Assembly (NCBI GenBank): GCA_036426205.1
Contig: CM071568.1
Coordinates: 230,488,148-230,552,147, forward strand
Origin: Ascaphus truei
Lineage: Eukaryota > Chordata > Amphibia > Anura > Ascaphidae
DNA: 64,000 bases
Direction of reading: 5' to 3'
Made by a program: the position numbers and the translations under genes
Shown: positions 1 to 9,781 of the stretch, in pieces
Layout: every line of letters begins with the position of its first letter
Position numbering within the stretch: position 1 is the stretch's first letter
Notes under the pieces: generated by a model
The model's database searches: none
Seen by the model: the letters and a program-made list of their open reading frames with translations, nothing else
Told to the model about the DNA's origin: nothing

Positions 1-400
1 TTTCAATGTTGATACTAGTGTAGATGAGTATTTATTGAAATGAATGCCATCTTTATTTATTTTACAGCAGGATTGGTACTGAAGGCCAGCGCGGACCCCC
101 GGACACTACCTGAGGACCCCAGATGCCCATGTGGACAAGCCAAGGACCCCCGGACACCCACAGGGACCACCTGGGGACCGCTGTGGGGCTCCTGGGCACC
201 CGTGGGAAGCACCCAAGGGCCCACTGACACCCATGGGAATCATCCAAGGGCCCACTGACACCTGTTGGGACCACCCAGGGATTCCCGCCGGCCTCTGTTA
301 TCAATACTGCATTAAAATAAATAAATAATAGTTTTATGTAGGGGCACAGGGGGTGGATTGTGAATTGGTGGTTATTACATGTTTTAATATACATTTTAAT
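1..400. repeat. Low-complexity GC-rich stretch, no gene
   Basis: Positions about 85-290 consist of imperfect short repeats built on GGACCCCCGGACACCCA-like units. Short ORFs on both strands here are rich in G, P, T and W and have the look of repeat translation, so I call no gene. The 15-mer ACTAGTGTAGATGAG occurs at 14-28 and again at 401-415, where it is the arm of the foldback element. The 1-400 stretch may therefore be the remnant of a neighbouring copy. Confidence 0.45.
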
Positions 401-655
401 ACTAGTGTAGATGAGCAGGGGGTCTCCGGAGCAGAACATTGTTGATTTGAGGTCCGGGACCCCTGCTTCCAGACACAGGCCCCATTATGCGTGCCGGTAT
501 CGCCTATGCATGTAAATGTCCCGTGACGGGGGGATTTAAATGCATAGGAGACACCGGCACCCCATAAAGGAGCCTGTATCTTGGGAAGCATGGGGTCCCC
601 GAACCTCAAATCACCGCGGTTCTGCTCCAGAGATTTCCTGCTCATCTACACTGGT
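401..655. mobile_element. Foldback (long inverted-repeat) mini-element, 255 bp
   Basis: The arms pair over most of the length. ACTAGTGTAGATGAG (401-415) is the inverse of CTCATCTACACTGGT (641-655). GGAGCAGAAC near 430 matches GTTCTGCTCC near 620. GATTTGAGGTCCGGGACCCC near 445 matches GGGGTCCCCGAACCTCAAATC near 593. The CCGGTATCGCCTATGCAT block near 500 matches ATGCATAGGAGACACCGG near 540. No coding capacity and no clear target duplication are visible, so the superfamily is open. Confidence 0.75.
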
Positions 656-767
656 GAAATGTAAGAGGACAGTCCTTGGCACACTAACTGGTATATGAAA
701 TCCCTGTTATATTGAGCAATACAATCCTGAATCACAGAAATGAAAACAGACCGTTTGCTGCACAGAT

Positions 768-1741
768 TGTCACGTCTGTATGCCCGCAGACCTGGCAAGA
801 CCCCAATACTGAGGTGGGAACAGTATTACACCACACACCCACAGCAGTGGGAGCAAGCCGGAGTGTGGTATAGCGTTGCTGGGCCTGTTGGAAAAGTGGT
901 TAGGATACTTGCAACGTCTTGTAGGGTTAAACGTAACAATGGTCGTGTCCGTGTGCCAATGTCCAGGGGTCCAGAGAGCAGAGTAGTCGAAGTTCAAAGC
1001 CAGGTCCAAGGATTCCAGAGGTCAGAAAAGTAGAGTTCGTAGCAAGGTTCAAGGGGTACAGAGAGCAGGGTAGTCCAAGACAAGCAGGGATCAAAGCCAG
1101 GGAAATCCAAAGTAACACAGGAGCAGAATACAAGCAGGAACACAGAGGGAGCACAGCATAGGTCAGCACACACAGGGAAACAGGAACTATGCAGAGCGAT
1201 GATAGAGAGGACAGACAGGGATTATAAAGGGAGACACGCCAATAGGAGAGAGGGGAGGAGCAGAGAGAGAAGTGGGAGACAACAAGGATAGGTCAGGGAG
1301 AGAAGAGGAGGAGACAGAAGGATCAGAGAGCGAGATAGCCTGCAGGAATTGGAGGAGGAGTCAGGAGATTGACAGGGCTTAGAAGAGGAGCGTGTGCGCG
1401 CGCCCTCTGTAAGCGAGGTGCGCGCGCACAGACTGCGTCACCAGACGAGCGAGCGCCGCGCCGCGGTCGACCCCATACGAGGGAAAGCATTGAACCCGGA
1501 CAGGACCGCCACCGGAGGTGAGGTACAGTTAGCGGGCATAGAGAGTGTCTGGGAGCGGGGAGCGTTGCTGCAGGGGCTCGGGGACCGCGCGGGTGCGCGA
1601 GACTTGCGGGGCATGCGCTGAGGCAATGGGGCAGAGAGAGAGGAGGACAGAGCGGGACAGGAGTGGGTAAGTGCAGAGGGATTAGTAAGAGAGGGGACAG
1701 AGGAAGAGAAAGCAGGGGAAGGAATCCCCTGAACCGTCACA
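768..1741 (-). repeat. 3' LTR of chromovirus A (minus-strand sense)
   Basis: 974 bp, TGTCACG...GTCACA on the plus strand. It aligns along its whole length with 5710-6676. It includes a TATA-like ATTATAAA on the opposite strand near 1224 and the 12-mer ACTATGCAGAGC at 1186-1197, the copy of the putative self-primer. The last stretch toward the internal region has a GC-rich, CpG-containing segment (1390-1500). Confidence 0.93.
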
Positions 1742-2571
1742 GTATCCCCCCCTTGAGGATCGATCTCCGAGCGATCCAACCAAGGCTTAAGCGGAATTTT
1801 TCGGTGGAATTGCTGGAGTAATCTTGGGGCATGGATATGACGTGCTGGTACCCACGAACGTTCTTCCGGACCATAGCCCTTCCAGTGGACCAGGAACTGG
1901 AGTTTGTTTTTAGACCAGCGGGAATCAATGAGGGATTGGACCTCGTACTCCTGTTGTCCTAGGGTGGAGACTGGATTGGGTTTCCGAGAGGGGACAGGAA
2001 AATGAGAACTTTGCACAAAGGGTTTGAGAAGGGAAGTGTGAAACATGGAAGGAATCCTCATGGTGGGAGGCAGGTCAAGACGGTAAGCTACTGGGTTAAT
2101 CTTTTCTAATATTTTGAACGGGCCCAGGAATCTCGGAGATAATTTAGGTGATGGCGTTTTAAGCCTGATATTCTTTGAGGATAACCACACCCTGTCACCA
2201 GATTTGAAAGAAGGCCCAGGTTGACGATGACGATCCGCCTTGGTCTTTTGTTTGGCAACCGCAGATTGTTGAGTTTTGAGGATTTTTTTCCAAGATTCCT
2301 GTAGATTAGCAACATGAGAGTCGGCCGCAGGAACGCCCGAAGGAGAAGGCGAGAGAGGAAGGCTACTGGGGTGGAAACCGAAGTTAATAAAAAAGGGAGA
2401 CTCTTGAGTAGACTCGTTTTTGAGAGAATTGATGGCAAATTCGGCCCATGGCAAAAGGTACACCCAGGGTTCCTGTGAGTCAGATATGAAGCATCTTAGA
2501 TATTGTTCTAGAGTTTGATTCATCGTTTCGGTTTGACCATTGGTTTGAGGATGGTATCTTGAGGAAAACAA
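1438..2571 (-). pseudogene. Integrase C-terminus with chromodomain, running into the 3' LTR (chromovirus A)
   Basis: A 377-codon frame opens in the integrase core (SRYHPQTNGQTETMNQ, including the catalytic glutamate). It continues through the GPF/Y-type region (LGPFKILEKINPVAYRLDLP) and a chromodomain (YEVQSLIDSRWSKNKLQF, LVHWKGYGPEERSWVPA; about residues 208-250). Chromodomains direct integration to particular chromatin in this lineage. The frame does not stop before the LTR. It reads through the polypurine tract and about 100 codons of LTR to 1438, as the corresponding frame of chromovirus B also does. Confidence 0.88.
1742..1760 (-). promoter_or_regulatory. Polypurine tract of chromovirus A
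   Basis: On the minus strand the sequence just before the 3' LTR is CCTCAAGGGGGGGATAC, a purine run of the expected kind and place for plus-strand DNA priming. The pol reading frame passes through it without a stop. Confidence 0.8.
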
Positions 2572-2589
2572 GAGAGAGATTCCAAGTCT

Positions 2590-2820
2590 TTAGGAAAATG
2601 CCCGCCAGAATTTAGAGATGAACTGAGATCCACGGTCAGAGACAATAGAAATGGGGACGCCATGTAACCTGAAAATTTCTTTGGAAAAGACATCAACCAC
2701 AGTGGCAGAATTAGGAAGACCCTTGAGGGGAATAAAGTGTGCTTGTTTAGAGATCCTGTACACTACGACCAGAATGGTGTTCATTCCTTTGAAATTGGGC
2801 AATTCAACAATGAAATCCAT
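2590..2820 (-). pseudogene. Integrase catalytic core, first half, chromovirus A
   Basis: A 76-codon frame starts MDFIVELPNFKGMNT, holding the first core aspartate. It then has ILVVVYRISKQAHFIPLKGL and the second aspartate in IVSDRGSQFISKFW. It stops at 2590, and the rest of the core resumes in another frame at 2571. The catalytic domain is therefore split over two frames and cannot be made as one protein from this copy. Confidence 0.88.
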
Positions 2821-3440
2821 GATATATGTTTCCAGGGTTGTTCCGGAACGGGAAGAGGTAAGAGAAGTCCAGAAGATTTGTGATGGAGTGTTTTACTCTG
2901 GGCACATACGGGCCAGGCAGTGGTAAAGTCGAGAATATCACTGTTCATCTTTGGCCACCAAAATGTCCGTTTAATGAGATCTGCTGTCCTTTTGAAGCCT
3001 GGATGACCTACTGCTCTACAAGAATGACCCCAAAGCAAAATCTTATGGTGAAAGTGTGGAGCTGCGTATAGGCTTCCTTCTGGTACCCTGAACATGCTGG
3101 GAATGTGAGCTTGAGCTTTGCTGATTTCGTCCAACACATCGAAGTTGTTAGCGGAAATTATACATTTGGCAGGAAGGATAGGCTCCGTGGTTTCATTAGC
3201 TTCGGTTTCTGTGGCGAACTGACGAGAGAGAGCGTCCGCTTTGACATTTTTGGTACCAGGAATATATGAAATAGTATAGTTAAAGCGGGAAAAGAAGAGC
3301 GACCACCGAGCTTGGCGGGACCCCAGGCGACGAGCCCCCTCGATATACAACAAATTTTTGTGGTCAGTGAGAATAGCAACTGGTTCCTTGGAGCCCTCCA
3401 AAAGGTGCCTCCATTCTTGAAGAGCCAGTTTTATGGCCAA
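2781..3440 (-). pseudogene. RNase H and integrase zinc domain, chromovirus A
   Basis: A 219-codon frame continues pol after a frameshift. It has the RNase H block TDHKNLLYIEGARRLG and FSRFNYTISYIPGTKNVKADALSRQ, then the integrase HHCC region (GHSCRAVGHPG ... WPVCAQSK) and the beginning of the integrase core. The frame ends near 2781, where the core continues in the overlapping frame 2820-2590. The frame changes are indels relative to the continuous reading of chromovirus B in this stretch. Confidence 0.88.
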
Positions 3441-4630
3441 AAGTTCATAATTACCAACATCATAATTCCTTTCGGCAGATGAAAATTTCCGCGAAAAAAA
3501 ACCACAGGGAGTTTCTCTTGGGGAGAAGTCCTCTGGGAAAGGACGGCGCCGGCACCAACGTCCGAGGCGTCGACCTCCAAAGTGAAGGGGAGGGAGGTAT
3601 CCGGATGGCGAAGGATGGGTGCGGAAACAAAAGCCTTCTTGAGTACCTCAAAAGCAAGAATAGCCTCCGGGGACCAGGAAGTGGTATCGGCGCCCTTCTT
3701 GGTCAATGCGGTGATGGGAAGAGCAATAGAAGAAACATTTTTGATGAATTTCCTGTAATAGTTGGCAAAGCCGAGAAAACGCTGCACAGCCTTGAGTGAA
3801 TTAGGCTGAGGCCAATCGAGAACAGCTTTCAGTTTTTCTGGATCCATGGAGAAGCCTTGACTGGAGATGATATAGCCTAAGAAGGCAGTAGAGGTTTGGC
3901 GGAGCAAACACTTCTCCATCTTGGCATATAGGCGATTAGAACGGAGCCTAGAAAGCACTAGTTTGGTATGTTGAATGTGTTCCTCCAGATTTTTAGAGAA
4001 AATAAGGATGTCATCTAGATAGACTATGACAAATGTTCCCAATACATCGCGGAAGATGTCGTTCATGAACTCTTGAAAAACGGCAGGAGCGTTACATAAA
4101 CCAAAGGGCATAACAAGATATTCATAATGTCCTGGTCGTGTGTTAAATGCTGTTTTCCACTCATCCCCCTCCCTTATGCGAATGAGATTATAGGCGCCTC
4201 TTAAGTCGAGTTTTGAGAAGATAGAGGACCCCTGGAGACGATTGAACAGTTCAGAGATAAGCGGAAGAGGATACCGGTTCTTCACCGTGATCTTATTGAG
4301 TCTGCGGAGGTCAATGCACGGCCAAAGTGATCCATCCTTCTTCTTCACAAAGAAGAAGCCAGCCCCGGCAGGGGAGGTAGAGTTGTGGATGAATCCTTTC
4401 TCCAAATTTTCTTGAATGTAGGACGTCATGGCCTCGGTCTCTGGGACGGAGAGTGGATATGACTTCGACTTAGGCAGGATGGTCCCAGGAATCAGATCGA
4501 TAGGACAATCGTACGGGCGATGGGGAGGTAGAACCTCCGCTTGTACCTTGTTGAACACATCCAAGTACTCATGATACACGGTAGGCAGGATCAATAGATT
4601 AAAAGGAACGGAATCCAGGCCGGCAAGCAC
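3431..4630 (-). pseudogene. Reverse transcriptase part of pol, chromovirus A
   Basis: A 399-codon frame carries the Ty3/gypsy RT. Motifs in order are GFIHNSTSPAGAGFFFVKKKDG, KITVKNRYPLPLI, FSKLDLRGAYN, GHYEYLVMPFGLCNAP and the catalytic YLDD (about 4020-4009), followed by QRFLGFANYYRKFI and the start of RNase H (TLEVDASDVGAGAVLSQ). The frame is lost near 3480, where the sequence continues in another frame at 3440. The first methionine of this frame is not a real start, because pol is normally made as a fusion behind gag and protease, and protease is missing here. Confidence 0.9.
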
Positions 4631-5707
4631 TGCAACAGGAGACTCCGCAGGAACGACATGAGGGGTGTCGTAGGCGACCTGTGAGAAACAACAGAAGGAG
4701 AGCGAGAACAGTGCCTCTTGTGCCGTCGCTCCTGAGTACGCTGATCCATGCGTACGCTCAGGGTAATCAACTCCTCCAGGGATGAAGGCCGGGCATGAGT
4801 AGCTAGATCGTCTTTCAACGTATCTGAGAGTCCGTGCCAGTACGCGGAGGCGAGTGCCTCATCATTCCATTGGGTTTCAGCGGCAAGCATACGGAACTCA
4901 ATGGCGAATTTGGCAGCAGATCTTCGGGCCTGCGAAATATGGAAAAGAGAGAAGGCGACTGTCTCGCACCGTACAGGAGTATCGAACACTAGTTGAAACT
5001 CGCGTCTGAAGAGAGGGTAATCGTGAGTTCATTCGCTCTTGCGCTCCCACCGGGGGAGGCCCAGGCGAGTGCGTCTCCAGTGAGCAAGGCGTAGATATAC
5101 GCTTCCTTAGCATGACCAGTGGGAAAAAGGGAGGGGGACATCTCGAATTGCACCTCGCATNNNNNNNNNNNNNNNNNNNNNNNNNNNNNGGCTACCGTAC
5201 GGAACTCAATGGCGTATTTGGCAGCTGATCTTCGGGCCTGTGAAATGTGAAAGAGAAAGCGGCTGTCTCGCGCCGTGCAGGAGTATCGAATACAAGTTGA
5301 AACTCGCGTCTGAAGAGTGAGTAATCTTGTGTTAATTCGCTTTTGCGCTCCCATAGGGGGGAGGCCCAGGCGAGGGCGTCTCCGGTGAGCAAGACGTAGA
5401 TATACGCTACCTTAGCACGACCAGTGGGAAACAGGGAGGGGGACATCTCGAATTGCATCTCGCATTGGTTTAAGAAACCGCGGCAGGCGAGGGGGTCCCC
5501 ATTGTAGCAATTCGGTGAAGGAATACGGGGCCCAGAGCTGGCGTAGTTAGTGGCAACCGGTGGCGTAGGAGCCATGGGGCTCTCCAGAGGGGAGAACTTG
5601 GCTAATTGCTGGGAGACAGTAGACAACTGGTTACTGACAAATTGTAAGGCCTCTATGGAACTACTTGTACCCACCTCAGTGGGGTCTGCGTTTGTTGGGC
5701 TCTGCAT
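4600..5707 (-). pseudogene. gag of chromovirus A, broken
   Basis: Gag starts at ATG 5707-5705, right after the 5' LTR (MQSPTNAD...). It contains the retrotransposon capsid-like block with NCYNGDPLACRGFLNQC, matching YAGNPQECRSFLHQC of chromovirus B. Frames change near 5265. The block 4880-5160 repeats 5190-5470 on either side of an N gap, so part of gag is present twice. The downstream end, after RMDQRTQERRHKRH (about 4730), leaves the gag frame. The CCHC zinc knuckle seen in chromovirus B is absent, as is the protease, and RT starts only about 140 bp further on. The shortening is an internal deletion of roughly 0.6 kb by comparison with B. Confidence 0.85.
4880..5470 (-). repeat. Tandem gag block around a sequencing gap
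   Basis: Bases about 4880-5160 and 5190-5470 are diverged copies of the same gag segment (both contain CGGAACTCAATGGCG and GATCTTCGGGCCTG). They are separated by exactly 29 N (5161-5189). The copies differ at scattered bases and small indels. This may be a true tandem duplication, or an assembly join of two haplotypes or two element copies. Confidence 0.85.
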
Positions 5708-5710
5708 AAT
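5699..5710 (-). promoter_or_regulatory. Primer-binding site of chromovirus A, overlapping the gag start
   Basis: The 12 nt ATTATGCAGAGC on the minus strand include the last LTR base and the first internal bases. No TGG typical of a tRNA-primed site is present. The complement occurs in the LTR at 6129-6140. The gag ATG (5707-5705) is inside this site. Confidence 0.7.
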
Positions 5711-6676
5711 GTCACGCCTGTATGCCCGCAGACCTGGCAAGACCCCAAAACTGAGGTGGGAACGGTATTACACCACACACCCACAGCAGTGGGAGCAAGC
5801 CCGGAGTGTGGTATAGCGTTGCTGGGCCTGTTGGAAAAGTGGTTAGGATACTTGCAACATCTTGTAGGGTTAAACGTAAGAATGGTCGTGTCCGTGTGCC
5901 AATGTCCAGGGGTCCAGAGAGCAGAGTAGTCGAAGTTCAAAGCCAGGTCCAAGGATTCCAGAGGTCAGCAAAGTAGAGTTCGTAGCAAGGTTCAAGGGGT
6001 ACAGAGAGCAGGGTAGTCCAAGACAAGCAGGGATCAAAGAGAGGTAAAACCAAAGTAACACAGGAGCAGGATACAAGCAGGAACACAGAGGGAGCACAGC
6101 ATAGGTCAGCACACACAGGGAAACAGGAACTATGCAGAGCGATGATAGAGTGGGCAGACAGGGATTATAAAGGGAGACACACCAATAGGAGAGAGGGGAG
6201 GAGCAGAGAGAGAAGTGGGAGACAACAAGGATAGGTCAGGGAGAGAAGAGGAGGAGACAGAAGGATCAGAGAGCGAGATAGCCTGCAGGGAATGGGAGGA
6301 GTCAGGAGAGTGACAGGGCTTAGAAGAGGAGTGTGTGCACGCGCCCTCTGTAAGCTAAGGGTGCGCGCGCACAGGCTGCGTCACCAGGCACGCGGAGCGC
6401 CGCGGGCACCCCAGCGGAGGGAAGCAGAGGACCGGACAGGACCGCCACCGGAGGTGAGGTACAGGCAGCGGGCATAGAGAGTGTCTGGGAGCGGGGAGCG
6501 TTGCCGCAGGGGCTTGGGGACCGCGCGGGTGCGCGACACTTGCGGGCATGCGCTGAGGCAATGGGGCAGAGAGAGAGGAGGACGGAGTGGGACAGGAGTG
6601 GGTAAGTGCAGAGGGATTAGTAAGAGAGGGGACAGAGGAAGAGAAAGAAGGGGAAGGAATCCCCTGAACTGTCACA
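5710..6676 (-). repeat. 5' LTR of chromovirus A (minus-strand sense)
   Basis: 967 bp direct repeat of 768-1741. On the minus strand it runs TGTGACAGTTC...GCGTGACA. As the 5' LTR it should hold the promoter. TTTATAAT lies on the minus strand at about 6172-6165, and the presumed transcript start follows at about 6140. ORFs of 80-140 aa across the LTR are frame shadows. Confidence 0.93.
6129..6172 (-). promoter_or_regulatory. Core promoter and self-primer of chromovirus A
   Basis: On the minus strand a TATA box (TTTATAAT, about 6172-6165) is followed about 29 nt later by GCTCTGCATAGT (6140-6129). This 12-mer is complementary, with one G-U pair, to ATTATGCAGAGC at the LTR/gag junction (5710-5699). 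If transcription starts at 6140, the RNA 5' end could fold onto the primer site, as described for the Tf1/sushi group. The start site itself is inferred from TATA spacing. Confidence 0.7.
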
Positions 6677-6681
6677 CAGAT

Positions 6682-7018
6682 GAACTTTCTGGGGTATCTT
6701 GAATGTAGATCAGATTCTAAAAACAAACAGACAGAAAAGACCATTGCACAGTAATCTCTTAAGAAGGGATATCTCATACTCTCAGCAGCTAACTACTTAC
6801 ATTTAAGCAAGTAGTGTGGGACCTTGAAAGGTATCTTGGTTCTATGCTTCAGGGTATGGGACTGGATAACAAATGGTCTCAGATTCTTCTATATTTCTGC
6901 CTTCTCCACAGTTTTATAAGTTCTCAGTCACGGTACCCATAAAATTTAATGATAAAACCGGTGCGGTACCATAACAACATTTATTAAAAACAACTAAGAT
7001 CACAAAGAATGCATTCAC
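6682..7018. other. Unassigned stretch between chromovirus A and a Penelope fragment
   Basis: A+T-rich sequence with no convincing ORF. It may include degraded upstream Penelope sequence, but I cannot align it to the family by eye. Confidence 0.4.
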
Positions 7019-8182
7019 ATGCTAAAGGATCTTTCAGACAGATTACAGACGTGCCATGCGAGACTTGTAGCGGATGAGTTCAAGAAACTGCCTATCCTTG
7101 CTGGCCAGCATAACCTTAAAACAACAGAACAGAAAGCACTGACTGAGCTCCGCCAGATGACCGATGTGGAGATTAAAAGGAGTGACAAGGGAGGTAACAT
7201 TGTGATCTGGCCCAAAGAGATGTACGAAAGGGAAGTCCTGAAACAACTAAGGGAGCCGTATTGTTATTTAGAACTTACTAATGACCCAACAGCAACATTT
7301 AAAATAGAATTAGATCTATTACTAAAAACCGCTGTATCAGATGGTGTATTAACCCAGCAAAACAGTGATGCTTTATTCTCTAAATGCCCAAGAGTACCTA
7401 CCTTTTATGTACTTCCGAAGATTCATAAAAACATTTCCCACCCCCCAGGGAAACCTATTGTCTCAGGCATAGGGGGGTTGTGCGAACCCATGTGCAGATT
7501 TATAGATTCATTTTTACGTTTATCTGTGGAGACCCTCCCGTCCTATATCAAAGATACTATGGACGTTCTGTCACGTTTAGAGCACGTCGTGGTCGAGAGT
7601 GATACCATTCTCGTGACCTGCGACGTTGAATCTCTCTACACGTGCATAGATCATAATCATGGGTTGAGGGCGACCAAATTCTATCTTTCAATGCAGAATG
7701 TCTCGGGTGATCTTATTCATCTTATCCAGACTGCCACTAACTCACTTCTCCACGCTGCAAGTTTCCATCCAGCACACCAAATAAGAGGTATTCCCAAAAG
7801 TGAATTTTTGAGATTGAGACGTAATGTCTCCACTAATGATAGATTTACTGAAAGAGCAGAAGAAATGAAAAATCGATTTCTCAAACGGGGATATAGTAAA
7901 TCATGTATTAACAAAGGGCTTCAGAACAGTATTGCCACCCCAAGAGTATCTTTGTTACAACCTAGGCCTAAAACACATGAAGGCCAGCAACATATTTGTT
8001 TTGTCGGTAGTTATAATCGACAATGTGGAGATATACGTAATATTCTCCAACATAATTGGCCAATCCTAATGACAGATCCTGATTTAAAGGAAGCATTAGG
8101 TGAGAGAGTGACTATGACCAGTCGCAGATCCCCCAATCTGCAAGACAAACTGGTGCATAGTCACTACGTTCCCAAAACGTAG
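7019..8182 (+). pseudogene. Penelope-like element reverse transcriptase, internally deleted
   Basis: A 387-codon frame carries the N-terminal part of a Penelope-like RT: KRSDKGGNIVIWPKEMY (about residues 53-69), PTFYVLPKIHKN, HPPGKPIVSGIGG and CDVESLYTCIDHNHG. About 25 residues later it jumps to the post-RT region: TNSLLHAASFHPAHQIRGIPK, LRLRRN, RGYSKSCINKGL and PNLQDKLVHSHY. The RT palm segment that normally carries the catalytic D-D box is missing although the frame stays open. The deletion was thus in frame, or a derivative copy moved. The expected downstream GIY-YIG domain does not follow on this strand, and the frame ends at 8182. No host gene resembles this combination. Confidence 0.88.
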
Positions 8183-8343
8183 TCACTACGTTCCCACTAC
8201 GTCCTGAATGTCCAAATTCTCCCAGTCAAAACAAAGCACTGATAGGGATTCGCGTGCTCCGTCATCAGAGCCCGTATGTTGCATCTTGTCACCAATGGCA
8301 ACCAGTGAAAGGGAAATCCGCACAAGCCCTTCAGTCACAATTC

Positions 8344-8730
8344 TAAGGCCTCGGCCATGCTCCCTGCTGGCGTGCTGAGGCGCAGGGAAAGCGGGTGCTT
8401 TTACTGGCCTTGCGGTTGCTTACTGCATGTGCTGTAAGTGGGCCGTCAGGGGGCGGGCCGGGGGCGGGCGCGTCACTGGCCGGGGGCGGGCCAGTGACGT
8501 CAAGGAGCTGGTTTGCCCTCATTGGGCGAACCGCTCACGTGACCGGCCTGTCGCGCCGGCAAGCGGGGGAATTTTAAATTCCCCTAAGACCTGCGCTTCC
8601 GCAAGCGCGCGGAAGCGCAGGTGAGCCCCAACTAAAGCCGCTCTAATTGCGGCTGTAGGGGCTCAGTGCTGAGCGGGAGCGTGCGTCAGCGCGCTTCCGC
8701 CAGCAAGCGCTAAACATGGCCAAGGCCTTA
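8344..8730. mobile_element. TIR mini-element, AGGCC family, copy 1 (387 bp)
   Basis: Termini TAAGGCCTCGGCCATG (8344-8359) and CATGGCCAAGGCCTTA (8715-8730) are inverted repeats. The interior is CpG- and GC-rich and has CTGCGCTTCCGC-type inverted motifs. Copy 51931-52327 is the same element in the opposite orientation. The flanking TA on both sides fits a TA target (Tc1/mariner-like), but the superfamily is not proven. Two small ORFs inside (8395-8624) are by-products of GC content. Confidence 0.85.
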
Positions 8731-9075
8731 TGCTCGATCAGCCTGCGCAGCATGATAGACTCCTGTAAATACAAAAAAGTGAGGGGACACCGTATGTGAT
8801 GTGAATAAATAGGGTAAACACATAAGGTCATACATAATGTTGCAGGAAACGGATAATCCATCACAGGCTATAGCAGGGGCAATGCAGTGTAAACAAGTAT
8901 AATCAGTTGGCCCAATAATCATTGTAGAGCAAACATTTATATCAACAATAAAAAGCAGCCATAGTCATAGACAGATCCAAAAGTCCACAACTTATAGGAC
9001 AAAGTTCCCCTAGTGTAGAATGATCTCACAGATACGTGTTGCAGAATTGTTCAAAGTATTACAGAAAACAACCTC
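8731..9075. other. Non-coding stretch, probably Penelope 3' region
   Basis: No ORF of interest. It lies directly downstream, in minus sense, of the GIY-YIG fragment ending near 9076, so it may be its 3' untranslated region. This is inferred only from position. Confidence 0.35.
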
Positions 9076-9650
9076 ATTTAAAGTCTTCATTCAGTCCTTT
9101 AGGTGCCATTGTCTCCAGTTCAAAAATCTTCTTTGCTTCCAGTTGTAATAAAAGTTTTCCCGTCGCACCACATACGGGGAGACGCGCTTTCACAATAGGC
9201 ATACATTTCAAAGTCGCTAGACTATGCTTGAATTTTTTAAAATGTCTCGCTACTGGTTGTAATTTCAAATCCTCCAAGTTGCCGGTATCCATTAGTGCCT
9301 AATCTGAGCATATACATTCGCTCCTTAAACATACGCGTGGTCTTGCCAACGTAGTAGAGTCCACATGGGCATTGAATTACATAAACCACAAAGAGTGACT
9401 CACAATTCAAGTAGTCCAATATCCTAATGTGTTTTCCGCTTTGTGGATGCGAAAGCGTCTTGCCAAAAATCATATATTGGCAGTTTAAGCACCCATGATA
9501 TTTGTGAACACCAAGCGGTCTACTCAGTCAATTATTGGGGCTCACATGTTAAGAAACTGGGTCTGACAGGGTCAATGAGACACCAAGATTGCGACCCCTC
9601 CGATAGCAAAAGAGTGGTGGATCAAGAAATTATTTGCCAATCTTTCTGTC
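9076..9650 (-). pseudogene. Penelope-like GIY-YIG endonuclease fragment
   Basis: On the minus strand two overlapping frames carry the C-terminal endonuclease. Frame 9473-9237 reads LFVVYVIQCPCGLYYVGKTT, the GIY-YIG-type core with the CPCG signature, followed by RMFKERM. Frame 9292-9076 continues LQPVARHFKKFKHSL, LLLQLEAKKIFELET and MAPKGLNEDF, the usual domain end. A frameshift lies near 9280. Upstream (to about 9650) a degraded CLNCQY cysteine motif and a GYRRGRNL-like stretch can be read between stops. It belongs to the same superfamily as the plus-strand RT at 7019-8182 but is on the opposite strand, so it is a separate insertion or an inversion. Confidence 0.82.
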
Positions 9651-9747
9651 ATTGGTAAGAATGTGCCAGTGCTTCAAGACACTGGACTTAATCACACTTG
9701 TTGAAGTATTAGAAGGTCCATTGATTTAAACCCGTTTTTTAGGCTAT

Positions 9748-9751
<4 letters not shown>

Positions 9752-9778
<27 letters not shown>
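9752..9778. repeat. (TA)n microsatellite
   Basis: Uninterrupted TA repeat, directly abutting the hAT-like element. Its last 8 bases (9771-9778) act as one copy of the target duplication. Confidence 0.9.

Positions 9779-9781
<3 letters not shown>

Larger units (their letters stand above)
768..6676 (-). mobile_element. Ty3/gypsy chromovirus, complete but defective copy (family A)
   Basis: Two direct LTRs (768-1741 and 5710-6676) begin TG and end CA and are bounded by the 5-bp target duplication CAGAT (763-767 and 6677-6681). Reading is on the minus strand: 5' LTR, gag, RT, RNase H, integrase with chromodomain, polypurine tract, 3' LTR. Order and motifs place it among chromodomain Ty3/gypsy elements. 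The copy cannot be autonomous. Compared with the second chromovirus in this window, the gag zinc knuckle and the protease are missing. Pol is frameshifted at several points, and gag contains a duplicated block and a 29-N gap. The LTRs are very similar by eye, which suggests the insertion is not ancient. Confidence 0.95.
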
